A stretch of DNA of 64,000 nt from Pseudomonas azotoformans (GTDB taxonomy: Bacteria; Pseudomonadota; Gammaproteobacteria; Pseudomonadales; Pseudomonadaceae): assembly GCF_900103345.1 (NCBI RefSeq), contig NZ_LT629702.1, positions 3,596,001 to 3,660,000 on the forward strand. Reading direction: 5' to 3'. Positions within the stretch are counted from its first letter, which is position 1. Every line of letters begins with the position of its first letter. Under the pieces are notes generated by a model. That model saw only the letters and a list, made by a program, of their open reading frames with translations, was not told where the DNA came from and did not search any database. The position numbers and the translations under genes are program-made. Positions 17,379 to 27,309 of the stretch are shown in pieces.

Positions 17379-18897
17379 TGCGCAATCGCTGCTCACCACC
17401 CTGCTGCCCCTGGTCGCCGACCTGTCCCGCGAACTGCCCGAAGGCGAGCGTTACCGCCGCCTGCTGCAAGCCATGCGTGCCCTGCTGCCCTGCGATGCCG
17501 CCGCGCTGTTGCGCCTGGACGGCGAGTGGCTGGTGCCGTTGGCGGTGGACGGGTTGAGCGCCGACACCCTGGGTCGACGCTTCAAGGTCAGCGAGCACCC
17601 GCGCTTTGCCGTGCTGCTCAGCAGCCCCGGCCCCACGCGCTTTGACAGCGACAGCGAATTACCCGACCCCTACGACGGTCTGGTCGAGGGTCTGCACGGG
17701 CACCTGGAAGTGCACGATTGCATGGGTTGCCCGCTGTTCGTCGACGACCAGCCCTGGGGCCTGCTGACCCTGGATGCCCTCGACACCGAGCGTTTCGAGC
17801 GCGTGGAGCTGGACGCCCTGCAGGCGTTCGCCAGTCTCGCCGCCGCCACCGTCAACGTCGCCGAACGCATCGAACGCCTGACCCTGCGCGCCGAAATCTA
17901 CCGCGAGGCCAGCGGCCAACAGCACAAGGAAATGATCGGCCAGAGCAAGCCACACAAACGCCTGGTGGAAGAGATCAAGCTGGTGGGCGGCAGTGACCTC
18001 ACCGTGCTGATCACCGGTGAAACCGGGGTGGGCAAGGAACTGGTGGCCCAGGCCATCCACGCCGCCTCGCCCCGCGCCGACAAACCGCTGATCAGCCTCA
18101 ACTGCGCCGCCCTGCCGGAAACCCTGGTGGAAAGCGAGCTGTTCGGCCACGTACGCGGCGCCTTTACTGGCGCACTGAATGAACGCCGCGGCAAATTCGA
18201 GCTGGCCAATGGCGGCACCCTCTTCTTGGATGAAGTGGGCGAACTGTCACTGACCGTACAGGCCAAGCTGCTGCGCGTATTGCAAAGCGGCCAGCTGCAA
18301 CGCCTGGGTTCGGACAAGGAACACCAGGTGGACGTGCGCCTGATCGCCGCCACCAACCGCGACCTCGCCGACGAGGTGCGCAACGGTCGCTACCGCGCCG
18401 ACTTCTACCACCGCCTCAGCGTTTACCCGCTGCAAGTCCCGGCGCTGCGCGAACGTGGGCGCGATGTGTTGCTGCTGGCTGGCTTCTTCCTTGAACAGAA
18501 CCGCTCGCGCATGGGCCTGGGCAGCCTGCGCCTGACCAGCGATGCCCAGGCGGCGCTGCTGGCCTATAACTGGCCGGGCAATGTGCGGGAGCTGGAACAT
18601 TTGATCGGACGCAGCGCGCTGAAAGCACTGGGTAACTGTCGCGAGCGTCCGAAGATTCTCAGCCTGAATGCACAGGACCTGGACCTGCCCGATGTCAGCG
18701 CAGCGCTGGTCGAAGAACCCGCCGAGGCGGTCGCCCCGGTGACCGGCGACCTGCGCCAGGCCACCGAGCAGTATCAGCGCCAGGTCATCAGCGCCTGCCT
18801 GGAACGCCACCAGCACAACTGGGCCAGCGCCGCCCGCGAACTGGGCCTGGACCGCGCCAACCTCGGGCGGATGGCCAAGCGCCTGGGACTCAAATAA
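17374..18897 (+). CDS. norR: NO-responsive sigma-54 activator NorR (FhpR)
   Basis: A 507-residue enhancer-binding protein. Residues 1-170 are the GAF domain that holds the non-heme iron sensing NO. The central AAA+ domain has Walker A GETGVGKE at about 215-222, the sigma-54 contact loop GAFTGA at about 262-267 and Walker B LFLDEVGEL. A Fis-type helix-turn-helix ends the protein (NWASAARELGLDRANLGRMA). AAGGAG precedes the ATG at 17374. It is divergent from hmp and likely autoregulated through the box that overlaps its start. Confidence 0.96.
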   Translation: MTAQSLLTTLLPLVADLSRELPEGERYRRLLQAMRALLPCDAAALLRLDGEWLVPLAVDGLSADTLGRRFKVSEHPRFAVLLSSPGPTRFDSDSELPDPYDGLVEGLHGHLEVHDCMGCPLFVDDQPWGLLTLDALDTERFERVELDALQAFASLAAATVNVAERIERLTLRAEIYREASGQQHKEMIGQSKPHKRLVEEIKLVGGSDLTVLITGETGVGKELVAQAIHAASPRADKPLISLNCAALPETLVESELFGHVRGAFTGALNERRGKFELANGGTLFLDEVGELSLTVQAKLLRVLQSGQLQRLGSDKEHQVDVRLIAATNRDLADEVRNGRYRADFYHRLSVYPLQVPALRERGRDVLLLAGFFLEQNRSRMGLGSLRLTSDAQAALLAYNWPGNVRELEHLIGRSALKALGNCRERPKILSLNAQDLDLPDVSAALVEEPAEAVAPVTGDLRQATEQYQRQVISACLERHQHNWASAARELGLDRANLGRMAKRLGLK

Positions 18898-18913
18898 CCC
18901 AGACAACGGCTTC

Positions 18914-19000
18914 AAATGTGGGAGGGGGCTTGCCCCCGATGACTGCAATACATGTGCTGACTGGCCCACCGCCATCGGGGGCAAGCCCCCTCCCACATTT
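18914..19000. repeat. REP inverted pair (family A)
   Basis: Arms AAATGTGGGAGGGGGCTTGC and complement surround a spacer of about 35 bases. It lies between the convergent ends of norR and the EamA transporter gene, abutting the latter's stop codon. Confidence 0.93.
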
Positions 19001-19903
19001 TTAGATTGCCTTTGCCTTGAAGGCCGGGCTCGCTGGCTTGGGCTTACGAAACACCAACACATTGCCCAGCATCACCAGCACCAACCCCGCCAACGCCGGC
19101 GCGGTCCACTGATACCCCTCGGCAAACGCCGATACGTTCAGCGCCACCACCGGGAACAGCACGGTGCAATACGCCGCACGCTCAGGCCCCATGCGCCCGA
19201 CCAGGGTCAGGTACGCGGTAAAGCCGATCACCGAGCCTGGAATCACCAGGTACCACAGCGCACCGATGTACCGCGCGCTCCAGTCCATCTCGAAGGGAAT
19301 CCCGCGCACCGCGCAGTAAGTCGCCAGCATTGCCGATCCATAAGCCATGCCCCACGCATTGGTGGTCAGCGGCTTGAGCCCGGCCTTCTGTTGCAGGCTC
19401 GAGAGCATATTGCCGGCCGAGAAACACATCGTCCCCAGCAACGCCAACCCCAGGCCAAGCAAGGTCTGCGGGCTGGCGGTGTGGCCCACCAGCTCAGGCC
19501 AGAACAACAGGCCCAACCCTGCCAGCCCCAGGCCGCCGCCCATCAATACATTGCGCGCCACCCGCTGGCCGAAAAACACCCGGGCATTCAGTGCGTTCCA
19601 CAGCGTGGCCGTGGAAAACACCACCGCCACCAAGCCGCTGGGGATCCATTGGCTGGCCGTGAGGAAGCACATGAAGTTCACGCAAAACAGGCACAACCCC
19701 TGGGCCAGGCAGATCAGGTGCCCGCGCCGGTTCATCACCTGCAACCTGCGGCTCACCAACAACAGTGCAAACAACACCAGTGCTGCCAGGCCGAAGCGAT
19801 AGACGATGGACACAGGAATCGCCACCACGCCCAACTGCCATTTGAGGGCGATCCAGGTGGTGCCCCAGATCAGCACGGTGAGTAAATACAGGGAAAGGTT
19901 CAT
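19001..19903 (-). CDS. EamA/DMT-family transporter
   Basis: A 300-residue inner-membrane protein with ten predicted helices arranged as two EamA repeats, typical of the drug/metabolite transporter superfamily (exporters of amino acids or small metabolites). The first repeat begins LLTVLIWGTTWIALKW, the second contains GTMCFSAGNMLSSL. The ATG at 19903 has GGAG seven bases upstream. The divergent AraC regulator, 137 bases away, probably controls it. The cargo cannot be inferred. Confidence 0.9.
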   Translation of the reverse strand: MNLSLYLLTVLIWGTTWIALKWQLGVVAIPVSIVYRFGLAALVLFALLLVSRRLQVMNRRGHLICLAQGLCLFCVNFMCFLTASQWIPSGLVAVVFSTATLWNALNARVFFGQRVARNVLMGGGLGLAGLGLLFWPELVGHTASPQTLLGLGLALLGTMCFSAGNMLSSLQQKAGLKPLTTNAWGMAYGSAMLATYCAVRGIPFEMDWSARYIGALWYLVIPGSVIGFTAYLTLVGRMGPERAAYCTVLFPVVALNVSAFAEGYQWTAPALAGLVLVMLGNVLVFRKPKPASPAFKAKAI

Positions 19904-20040
19904 AGCAGGCTCCATCGATTGAGCCACAGTGTGGCCCCGACCCGAGGCGTGCTCTTGCACAATCTTGCGCTTTTGTCGGCCGATGGGATCACAGCAACCA
20001 GCGCGCGGAGTAGGATGCAAGGCGTCAGAGAGTACGAACC

Positions 20041-20916
20041 ATGCCAGATCTGGAATCCCTGCAAGTCTTCCAAGCGCTTAACCGCTCGCCCAACGCACGC
20101 CTCGAAGCCTGCGCCGAGCTCGGTGACGGCTTGTCTGCGGCGCTGTGGAGCAACCATCACGACGCGCAGGACTACCAGGCCCCCAGCCATCACACGTTGT
20201 CGTGCTACATCGGCGGCGGCACCGGCACGTTTCGGCGCGACCAGCCCGGCACCAAGGGCGGTCCCGACAAACTGTGCATCCTGCCCGCCGAACATCAGTC
20301 AGCCTGGGTGATCAACGGCGAAATCCGCCTGGCCCACGTGTATTTCAGCCCGGAGCAATTCGCCCTCGGTTGCGTCACCCTGCTCGACCGCGAACCGCGC
20401 ACCCTGCAACTGCGCGAAAGCACCTTTCTGGAAGACGCCAGCCAGGCACGACGCTTTCACCAGTTGATCGCGCTGAACTGGCAGGAACCCGCCGAGCGCT
20501 TGCTGACCAGCAGCCTGGCCCATGAAATGCTCAGCCACACGCTGCTCAGCCAAGTGGGCGCACGCGACGGGCTGCGCCTTAAAGGCGGGCTGGCGGCGTA
20601 CCAGCGGCGGCTGTTGGTGGAGTACATCGACCAGCACCTGGAAGACCCGATCAGCCTGGGTCAACTGGCCGGCCTGTGCGCACTCTCGGAATACCATTTC
20701 GCGCGGATGTTCCGCCAAAGCTTCGGCCTGCCGCCCCATCAGTACCTGCTGGCGCGCCGCCTGACTCGCGCCCAGGCGCTGCTGCGCAGCGGCGCGCTGC
20801 CCTTGGGTGAAATCGCGTGGATATGTGGCTTTTCCAGCGCCAGCCACTTCACCCATCGCTTCCGCCAGGCCATGGGCGCCACGCCCGGCGAATACCGCCA
20901 GGCCTTCTGCGCCTAG
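20041..20916 (+). CDS. AraC-family transcriptional regulator
   Basis: A 291-residue regulator with an N-terminal cupin-like sensor region and a C-terminal double helix-turn-helix at about 190-290 ([20 protein letters not shown] and [20 protein letters not shown]), closing with the family's GATPGEYRQ. It faces away from the EamA transporter and most likely controls that exporter in response to a compound bound by its N-terminus. Its TAG stop is part of a CTAG palindrome shared with the convergent LuxR gene. Confidence 0.92.
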   Translation: MPDLESLQVFQALNRSPNARLEACAELGDGLSAALWSNHHDAQDYQAPSHHTLSCYIGGGTGTFRRDQPGTKGGPDKLCILPAEHQSAWVINGEIRLAHVYFSPEQFALGCVTLLDREPRTLQLRESTFLEDASQARRFHQLIALNWQEPAERLLTSSLAHEMLSHTLLSQVGARDGLRLKGGLAAYQRRLLVEYIDQHLEDPISLGQLAGLCALSEYHFARMFRQSFGLPPHQYLLARRLTRAQALLRSGALPLGEIAWICGFSSASHFTHRFRQAMGATPGEYRQAFCA

Positions 20917-23408
20917 GTCATCAACCCCAGTGTCTTGGCCTTGGCCACTGCTTGCGTACGCCGTTCCACCCCCAACTTGCTGTGGATGCGCCGCGCATGG
21001 GTCTTGACGGTGTGCAGGGAGATAAACAGGCGATCGGCGATTTCCATGTTGGAGTTGCCCAGGGCGATCAATTGCAGCACTTCCAGCTCGCGCTGGCTCA
21101 GGGGATTCTCCGCCGCGCCCGACACGGCCGCCTGGGGCTCCATGCCCAACTCACTGAGCAACCCCGGCGAGCGCAACCGCAGCTCGCGAATCGCTTGCTG
21201 TACCTGGCAACGCGCCGCCAGCTCCAGCCCGGTTTGCAGTGAGCGACGCGCCAGGGCCGGGTCGCCCATTTGCCAGGCCACCTCCCCCAGCACCAGGTGC
21301 AGTTCGGTTTCCAGGCAGAGCATGCCGCGTTGATGGGTCGCCTCCAGCAAAGCCGTCATACGTGCCACCGGATGCTCGGCGCAGCCCAGCTTCACTTCCG
21401 CCAGCACCAGCAGGTATTCCAGGCGCGGGATCAGTTCCAGGGTGGCCGGCGGCGCCTGTTTGGCCTGGGGCCCGCGAAAGTGGCGAAGCACACGACGCAC
21501 CGCTTCCACCGTCAACTCGGCGCGCCCCTGCTGCAACCAGAAATGCCCACTGACCAACAGCAGCACTGCGCGGTACACCGTGTCGGGCACCTGGCGCTGC
21601 TGCATCAAGCGTTCGGCCTCGCGCAGTTGCACAAAGGCCTCGGCGTAGTCGCCACGGTTGGCAGCCAGCAGGGCCAGGCCGAGAAACCCGTAGAGTACGC
21701 GCTTGTCCTGGCTGTGCAGGCACATCTGCATGCCGCTCTCGAAGCACTCGGCAGCCAGGCTGTCCTGGCCCTGACGCAACGCCAGATGCCCACGGCGCAG
21801 GGCGATACGCCCCACCAGCGGCCCGGCTTTCAGGCGTTGCTTGAGCAACATCGCCTGCACATTCTCCAGCAGGCTCTGCGCCCGATACGGGGCGCCGCGC
21901 TGCTCCAGCAGCTGTGCGTGATCCAGTTCAAGCAACGCCTCAAGCAGCAACGACCCATGGGCTCGGGCCAGGCACAACGCTTCGCGGCTGAGCGCCTGGG
22001 CCACGTCCAGTTCGCCGCGCAGCAACGCTTGCTGGGTGAGGCCCGACAGGCACATCAGCCGTGACGTCCAGGCACTGTCGGGCAAGGCTTGCAGCGCTTC
22101 GAGGAAATGCTCGCGGGAGCGTTCGGCATCGCCGCCCAGGTGCAGCAGCCAGCCCCACTGTGCCTGCCAGCGCGCCAGCAGGTAGCGTTGTTGCGCCGCC
22201 GTCGGTTGCGGCGCGAACCGTGCCAACTGGTCGATGCATTGCGCGGCCTGGTCGAAGCGCCCGGCGAACAGCAACGCCGCCGTCACCAGCCCCACCAGTT
22301 GCGCCGAGCCGAGCATCAACTCTTCGCCGTGCTGTTCGTGCAAGCGCAGCAGCAATACCGCGTTCTGCTGGCGGAACAAGTCTTCGAAACTGAAATGCTG
22401 CAACAGGCTGACCGCCACCTCGTACTCTTCGGCCAGCAGCGCGTGCTCGAACGCGGCCTGCCAGTCCTGTTCGGCGGTGAACCACTGACAGGCACGCCGA
22501 TGCCAGGAACGCTTGGCCGGCCAGGGGTCATCGCGTATCAGCTGAGCAAGCGGCGGGAAAACCTGCAACCAATCGGTGTCTTCCCAAGGCTGGATAAAGG
22601 CGCCGAGAGCCTGCAACTCGCGCAGGTAGTGGTCACCGTCGCCAAAGCCGAACAAGTGCTCGCACAATCCCGGATTAAAGCGTGGCATGTGGGCCAGCAC
22701 GCGCCAGGCTTCCGTCAGTTCGGGCGGCAAGGTGCTGAACAGTTCGTGCTGCAAGTAATCGAGCAAGGTTTTCTGCGGGTGGCCATCCCCCAGCAACGCA
22801 ATGCGCACGCCGGCGCACCAGCCGGCGCTGAATTGCCACACGTTGTCCGCTGACGGCCCGAGCGGGAGCAGTTGCTGGATTTCTTCCAGGGTGAACGCCA
22901 ACTCGGCGCCCCCTTCAAGCAACTCATCGTCGAGCAGCAGGCGCGGCCAGTTGCAAGCTGGACGGCGCCGCGCCCCCAGCCACCAGGTCAGCGAGGGGCT
23001 ACTTGCCGTGAGCAGGCGGTCGAGCAACGCATCGGTTTCGGGGGTGGGCAAGCGGCAGAAATCATCGAGGAACAGCCATGCCGATGTTGGCCAGCGGCCA
23101 AGATCCGCCAGCAGCGTGGCTTCGTCGGTGAAGGCCAGGCCGAGGTTTTGCGCCAGGCGCCGGCAAAGGTCGAGGGGGCTCAGGGCGACACCGTTGAGCG
23201 GCAACCAGTACACCTGGCATCCCGCTGGCGCCTGCAACGCACATTCGGCCAGCAACGCACTCTTGCCGCTGCCGCCGGGGGCGCACAGCAACTTGACCCT
23301 GACCGGCGCTGCCAGCAACGGCCCGGCCAGGCGTGGGCGCAACAGATGGTGGGCGGACAGCCGAGGCATGAATCCAGGACGGTCCAGGCAGCGTGTCATG
23401 GCGGTCAT
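20913..23408 (-). CDS. MalT-type LuxR-family ATPase regulator
   Basis: An 831-residue large ATP-binding LuxR regulator. The N-terminal NTPase has Walker A APGGSGKS (43-50) and [19 protein letters not shown] as the likely Walker B. A long helical TPR-like region (about 330-740) follows, and a LuxR helix-turn-helix ends the protein (about 767-831, [20 protein letters not shown]). Such proteins act as inducer-sensing activators like MalT. The adjacent DUF1329-DUF1302 genes on the same strand are probable targets, an arrangement I recall from P. aeruginosa PA3420-PA3422. It shares a CTAG stop overlap with the AraC gene. Starts at 23399 or 23408 are possible. Confidence 0.92.
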   Translation of the reverse strand: MTAMTRCLDRPGFMPRLSAHHLLRPRLAGPLLAAPVRVKLLCAPGGSGKSALLAECALQAPAGCQVYWLPLNGVALSPLDLCRRLAQNLGLAFTDEATLLADLGRWPTSAWLFLDDFCRLPTPETDALLDRLLTASSPSLTWWLGARRRPACNWPRLLLDDELLEGGAELAFTLEEIQQLLPLGPSADNVWQFSAGWCAGVRIALLGDGHPQKTLLDYLQHELFSTLPPELTEAWRVLAHMPRFNPGLCEHLFGFGDGDHYLRELQALGAFIQPWEDTDWLQVFPPLAQLIRDDPWPAKRSWHRRACQWFTAEQDWQAAFEHALLAEEYEVAVSLLQHFSFEDLFRQQNAVLLLRLHEQHGEELMLGSAQLVGLVTAALLFAGRFDQAAQCIDQLARFAPQPTAAQQRYLLARWQAQWGWLLHLGGDAERSREHFLEALQALPDSAWTSRLMCLSGLTQQALLRGELDVAQALSREALCLARAHGSLLLEALLELDHAQLLEQRGAPYRAQSLLENVQAMLLKQRLKAGPLVGRIALRRGHLALRQGQDSLAAECFESGMQMCLHSQDKRVLYGFLGLALLAANRGDYAEAFVQLREAERLMQQRQVPDTVYRAVLLLVSGHFWLQQGRAELTVEAVRRVLRHFRGPQAKQAPPATLELIPRLEYLLVLAEVKLGCAEHPVARMTALLEATHQRGMLCLETELHLVLGEVAWQMGDPALARRSLQTGLELAARCQVQQAIRELRLRSPGLLSELGMEPQAAVSGAAENPLSQRELEVLQLIALGNSNMEIADRLFISLHTVKTHARRIHSKLGVERRTQAVAKAKTLGLMT

Positions 23409-23520
23409 TGCTGCATCCTGCGTTCTTATTGTTATGCAACGTGGCGTCTACCCTAGTCCTGTGGCGGGCAGTAGTTGAAGAAAGATTCAGCACAATGATT
23501 GAAAGACATGCACAGAAACC

Positions 23521-23628
23521 AATGTGGGAGGGGCGGTGCGACGACTCGACTTGCCCCCGATGGCGGTGTATCAGTCAACCCATCCAGTGACTGACACTCC
23601 CTCATCGGGGGCAAGCCCCCTCCCACCT
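23521..23628. repeat. REP pair (family A) with an interrupted left arm
   Basis: The right arm is a standard REP ending GCAAGCCCCCTCCCAC. The left arm reads AATGTGGGAGGGG, then about 17 foreign bases (CGGTGCGACGACTCGAC), then TTGCCCCCGATGG. The normal GGGGGCTTGCCCCC hairpin of that arm is therefore broken. It lies between the LuxR gene and the DUF1329 gene. Confidence 0.9.
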
Positions 23629-23651
23629 TTGGATTACATTTCACATCGGGA

Positions 23652-25010
23652 TCAGCGCACGCCTTCGGCCCTCAGCGCAGCCGGGGTGTAATCCGCTGCC
23701 TTGGCATTGAAGCCGAACACGAAGCTGCTCTTCTCCTCGTTCTTCATCCCCAGCGCGATGTAGCGCCCGGCGATGATGTCGTACAGGGTTTCCACGGTGT
23801 AGGCCGGGGTCTGGTGGTCGTAGTAGAACTGCGCATGACCTTCAGCGACCCGCCACAGTTGGCCACGGCCGTCATAGTGATCCACCAGCGCCACTTGCCA
23901 ACTGTCTTCATCGATGTACATGTGGCGCTTGGCGTAGATGTGCCGCTCACTCGGCTTGACCGTGCCCACCACTTCCCATACGCGGTGCAACTCATAGCGG
24001 GTCAGGTCCTGGTTGATGTGACCGGCCTTGATGATGTCGTCGTACTTGAGCGTTGGCTGGTCCAGCTTGTAGCTGTTGTAGGGGATGTACATCTCCTTCT
24101 TGCCCACCAGCTTCCAGTCGTAGCGGTCTGGCGCGCCGGAGAACATGTCGAAGTTGTCCGAAGTACGCAGGCCATCGGAGGCGGTGCCCGGTCCGTCGTA
24201 CGCCACTTGCGGCGCCCGGCGCACGCGACGCTGGCCGGCGTTGTAGATCCACGCCAGGCGCGGTTCCTTCACCTGGTCGAGGGTTTCATGCACCAGCAGC
24301 ACGTTGCCCGCCAGGCGCGCCGGCGCCGTCACCGACTGCTTGAAGAAGGTCAGCACGTTGGCCGCCTTGGCCGGGTCCATGTCCGGGATCAGCTGCGGCA
24401 CCGCCACTTCTTCCTCGAAGCGGATCGGCGTGTAGCTCCCATTGGTCTGCGGGGTGGCCTGGGTGATGATGCGGCGCAGGTTGCCGCCGTGGTAACGGGT
24501 GATGTGGTTCCACAACACCTCCACGCCGTTCTTCGGAATCGGGAACGCGTAGTAGCGGTTGCCGGTGAAACCTTCGAGGCCATTGCCGTCGTTGATCGGC
24601 TTGACGTTCAGCGCGCTGCGCTTGATCGACTCGTAGATCTCCGGCGGCAGGTTGACCGTGCGGTGGGTCGGGTAGACGGGGATCTTATAGGTCTCGGGGT
24701 AGCGCTTGAACATCGCCACCTGTCCATCGGAAAGTTTGTCCTTGTACTTGTCGACGGTGGCCGCGGTGATCACGAATAGCGGTTTTTCACTGGCGAATGG
24801 GTCGGCCAGGAAGCCCTTGCTGTCGACTGCACCGGCGTTTTTCGGGATGCCGCCGGTCCAGGCCGGGATCGAGCCATCGGCGTTGCCGGCTTTTTCGGCG
24901 CCTACCGGGGTCAACGTAGTGCCGAGCTTGGCCGCCTCTTCCGGCGAAACCGCCGCCATGACATGGGACGCCAACAGGCTGAGCGCCATTACCGCAATGA
25001 TCTTACGCAT
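23652..25010 (-). CDS. DUF1329 family envelope protein
   Basis: A 452-residue exported protein with a Sec signal (residues 1-19, ending SHVMA). The mature part has the DUF1329 hallmarks: EEAAKLGTTLTPVGAEKAGN near the start, GSIPAWTGGIPK, and many aromatic beta-strand repeats such as YDWKLVGKKEMYIPYNSYK. The family resembles lipoprotein-sorting LolA/B folds and almost always pairs with DUF1302, as here (26 bases downstream of it). These pairs are linked to uptake or handling of hydrophobic compounds such as sterols and fatty acids in several bacteria, but the molecular function is not established. Confidence 0.9.
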   Translation of the reverse strand: MRKIIAVMALSLLASHVMAAVSPEEAAKLGTTLTPVGAEKAGNADGSIPAWTGGIPKNAGAVDSKGFLADPFASEKPLFVITAATVDKYKDKLSDGQVAMFKRYPETYKIPVYPTHRTVNLPPEIYESIKRSALNVKPINDGNGLEGFTGNRYYAFPIPKNGVEVLWNHITRYHGGNLRRIITQATPQTNGSYTPIRFEEEVAVPQLIPDMDPAKAANVLTFFKQSVTAPARLAGNVLLVHETLDQVKEPRLAWIYNAGQRRVRRAPQVAYDGPGTASDGLRTSDNFDMFSGAPDRYDWKLVGKKEMYIPYNSYKLDQPTLKYDDIIKAGHINQDLTRYELHRVWEVVGTVKPSERHIYAKRHMYIDEDSWQVALVDHYDGRGQLWRVAEGHAQFYYDHQTPAYTVETLYDIIAGRYIALGMKNEEKSSFVFGFNAKAADYTPAALRAEGVR

Positions 25011-25036
25011 AGAGTCTTGTCCTTCTTTAAGCCAGG

Positions 25037-26827
25037 TCAGAAGTTCGCGCCGAAGCTGAGGGCGATGAAGTCGCGGTCGGTGAGGGTGTTGTAGTCGCCG
25101 CCGAAGAAGTCGGTGTAGCTGAGGCTGGCGGTATAGGTGCTGCGGTAATCCGCATCCACGCCGACGCTGATGGCCTTGGCGCCTTTGTTGAACAGGCCGT
25201 TGGGGCCGTAGCCGGCCACGTCATGGGACCAGGACAGGTTGGGCTTGAGGTTCACCCCGGCAATCGCGTTGTTGTAGTCGAGGATCGCCCGTGCGCGGTA
25301 ACCCCAGGAGTTGGCCGTGACAAAACCGTCGGTGTCACCTTGGAAACCGTAGGCGCCGTATACCGAGTCGCGGCCGTAACGCAGTTTGGATTTGTCTTCC
25401 AGCCCGCCGACGTGCACGTAGGCCGCTTCGCCCACCAGGGTCAGGCGCTCGGCGCCCAGAACCTGGTCGAAGAATTGGGTCATGGTGCTTTGGATCTGAG
25501 TGATTTCCTTGCGACGGTAGCCTTTGTTGTCGTCGCCGAAGTTACTGCGGATCGGCGAGGCCAACTGGCCGGAAGTCGGGTTGACCAGGGCCAGGGTCAG
25601 GTCGGTGGTGTTGAGTTGCACCGGGGCATTGGGGCGGTAGCTGATCTCGCCGGTCCACGCCGTGCCGGTGGGCAAGGTGGTGGAGAAACTGGCGCCAAAC
25701 AGGCGGATGTCTTCCGGGTAGTCCAGGTAGTACTGGCCACGGCCGAGCATCGTGCTGGTGACCAAGCCATCGCCAGTGCCTGGCCGCAAGAGGTTGGCCA
25801 GGTTACGGATGGCGGTCATCGTCGTCGCGTTGGAGTTGTTGGTGATCGTACCCACCGTCGGCGTACGGCTGTGGTAGTTCATGAAGTACAGACCGTACTC
25901 AGTGTCATCCCCCAGCCAACGCAGCGCTGTGCCGAATTGCCCGGAATCGCGCGCATCACGGTCATGTGCACGCTGCACGATCACCCCTTCAGGCGTCACC
26001 TCGAAGCCTTGCCCAAACCTTGCCGCCACTGGCTGCAACGGCGCAATCGCCGGGTTACCCACCGTGTAGTTGCCATTACAGCCATGGGCCGCCACATCCC
26101 CACCAAAGAATGTGCCGCAGTTGTCCAGCACGGTGTTTTCCCAGTTGAGCTGGTAGAAGCCTTCCACGGTCAGTTGGTTGGTCAGGCTCTGGGAGGCGAA
26201 CAGCATGTTGACCGGAATCAGCCCTTCCTTGATCTCTGCGCCTGGGCGTCGGAAAGCCGAGACGTCGATGGGGTTGATGCTGTTGATCGAGTTACCGATA
26301 AAGGTGCTCTCGCCCCAGCTGACCACTTGCTTACCGAGGCGCACGTTGCCCGGTTGGTCGCCAATCGAATAGTTGTGATACACGAAGGCATCGAGCAATT
26401 CATAGCCGGATGAACGCGCGCCCTCATCACGATGGTGATTGCTGATCTGCTTGAACTCGCGGTCTTCGTCCTGCAACTCGAAGTCGTACCAGTACTTGCC
26501 GCGCACGAAGACGCCGCTGTCACCGTACTTGAGCTCCAGGTCGTGAATGCCCTTGAAGATCTTGGAGAAGGTCTCGCCCTTCTTGAAGTTCAGGCGCCCG
26601 TCATCCCCGGTAGACGCCTGGCCAGTACCGCCATTGACGGTGCCCACCAGCTTCTTGTCAGCGTCGCGCATGCCCCAACTCGCGCCCACCGACAGCGAAG
26701 AGTCGAATTGCCCTTCGATCTCGCCAATGTTGAACGAAACAGCCTGTGCCTGGGCACAGCACCCCAACGCAACCGCAGCGGCCAGCGCCTGTGGCCTGAA
26801 GATGGCGCGCATTGTTGTTCTTGTCAT
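25037..26827 (-). CDS. DUF1302 family outer-membrane beta-barrel protein
   Basis: A 596-residue predicted outer-membrane barrel. The chosen ATG at 26827 has GGGGAAG upstream and gives a clean signal peptide (ALGCCAQAQA). The frame extends further to 27043 but without a ribosome site. Hallmarks are the N-terminal FNIGEIEGQFDSSLSVGASW, many alternating aromatic strands, and a C-terminal Phe (ALSFGANF) typical of BAM substrates. It leads a two-gene operon with DUF1329, likely under the LuxR regulator downstream. The family is thought to form a channel for hydrophobic substrates. Confidence 0.9.
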   Translation of the reverse strand: MTRTTMRAIFRPQALAAAVALGCCAQAQAVSFNIGEIEGQFDSSLSVGASWGMRDADKKLVGTVNGGTGQASTGDDGRLNFKKGETFSKIFKGIHDLELKYGDSGVFVRGKYWYDFELQDEDREFKQISNHHRDEGARSSGYELLDAFVYHNYSIGDQPGNVRLGKQVVSWGESTFIGNSINSINPIDVSAFRRPGAEIKEGLIPVNMLFASQSLTNQLTVEGFYQLNWENTVLDNCGTFFGGDVAAHGCNGNYTVGNPAIAPLQPVAARFGQGFEVTPEGVIVQRAHDRDARDSGQFGTALRWLGDDTEYGLYFMNYHSRTPTVGTITNNSNATTMTAIRNLANLLRPGTGDGLVTSTMLGRGQYYLDYPEDIRLFGASFSTTLPTGTAWTGEISYRPNAPVQLNTTDLTLALVNPTSGQLASPIRSNFGDDNKGYRRKEITQIQSTMTQFFDQVLGAERLTLVGEAAYVHVGGLEDKSKLRYGRDSVYGAYGFQGDTDGFVTANSWGYRARAILDYNNAIAGVNLKPNLSWSHDVAGYGPNGLFNKGAKAISVGVDADYRSTYTASLSYTDFFGGDYNTLTDRDFIALSFGANF

Positions 26828-27220
26828 GCGTCTTCCCCGGTGAGTGACAGAAGGCCCCACCCTACTGCCGCGTATCAGGAGCGATAAGCGCACCAAGGAG
26901 GGATTCGCGTTGTCGCTCGAAAGGATGACAAGGCGCTCTGGCCGGGGTCTGGGCGGGGGCATGCGGCGGGTGGATAGGGGGTTATCAGGGGAATGGATAA
27001 CACGCACGGACACTATTGCCGTTTTAGTAACAGTCCTTGTCACGAACCGGCATTACTCATCCTGTTACAAACGACTATTCTTAGCGGGCTTTCAGGGCAA
27101 ACGGCCCGCTTCCTCCACTGGAAGGAAAGCCTGACTCACATGGATTGAAGCGTTTTTTCAATCTGTTACCGGTGTTCACTGACGTTGATTTGTCGCTCCT
27201 TGATCCAACGTCTGACTTCA

Positions 27221-27248
27221 GCCGCTGCGTTTGCAGCGGCTTTTTTTT
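27221..27248 (+). terminator. Orphan plus-strand Rho-independent terminator
   Basis: GCCGCTGC-GTTT-GCAGCGGC followed by eight T residues, a textbook intrinsic terminator oriented for plus-strand transcription. No plus-strand gene lies upstream within several kilobases, so it may end a small RNA or guard the DUF1302 promoter region against antisense transcription. Confidence 0.8.
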
Positions 27249-27254
27249 GCCGCC

Positions 27255-27281
27255 AATAAAACGGGGCGCCATCGGCGCCCC
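27255..27281 (-). terminator. Terminator of the SDR gene
   Basis: On the minus strand GGGGCGCC-GAT-GGCGCCCC is followed by GTTTTATT. It lies about 30 bases past the stop codon of the short-chain dehydrogenase gene. Confidence 0.8.
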
Positions 27282-27309
27282 GCAGGATTAAAGCCTTTTC
27301 AAGCAACGA

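Larger units (their letters stand above)
26828..27309. other. 482-bp gene-poor region with promoter, candidate small RNA and two terminators
   Basis: It contains the minus-strand promoter of the DUF1302 operon and the end of the SDR transcription unit. A GC-rich inverted repeat (GCGGGC and GCCCGC, about 27079-27105) is visible. A strong terminator on the plus strand at 27221-27248 has no plus-strand protein gene before it for over 6 kb apart from antisense frames, so a non-coding plus-strand transcript ending there is possible. I see no convincing open frame. Confidence 0.4.

Noticed and set aside
26828..27043. 72-residue N-terminal extension of the DUF1302 frame
   Set aside because: The extension is rich in Arg and Pro, has no signal peptide or ribosome site, and the downstream ATG at 26827 gives a clean exported protein.
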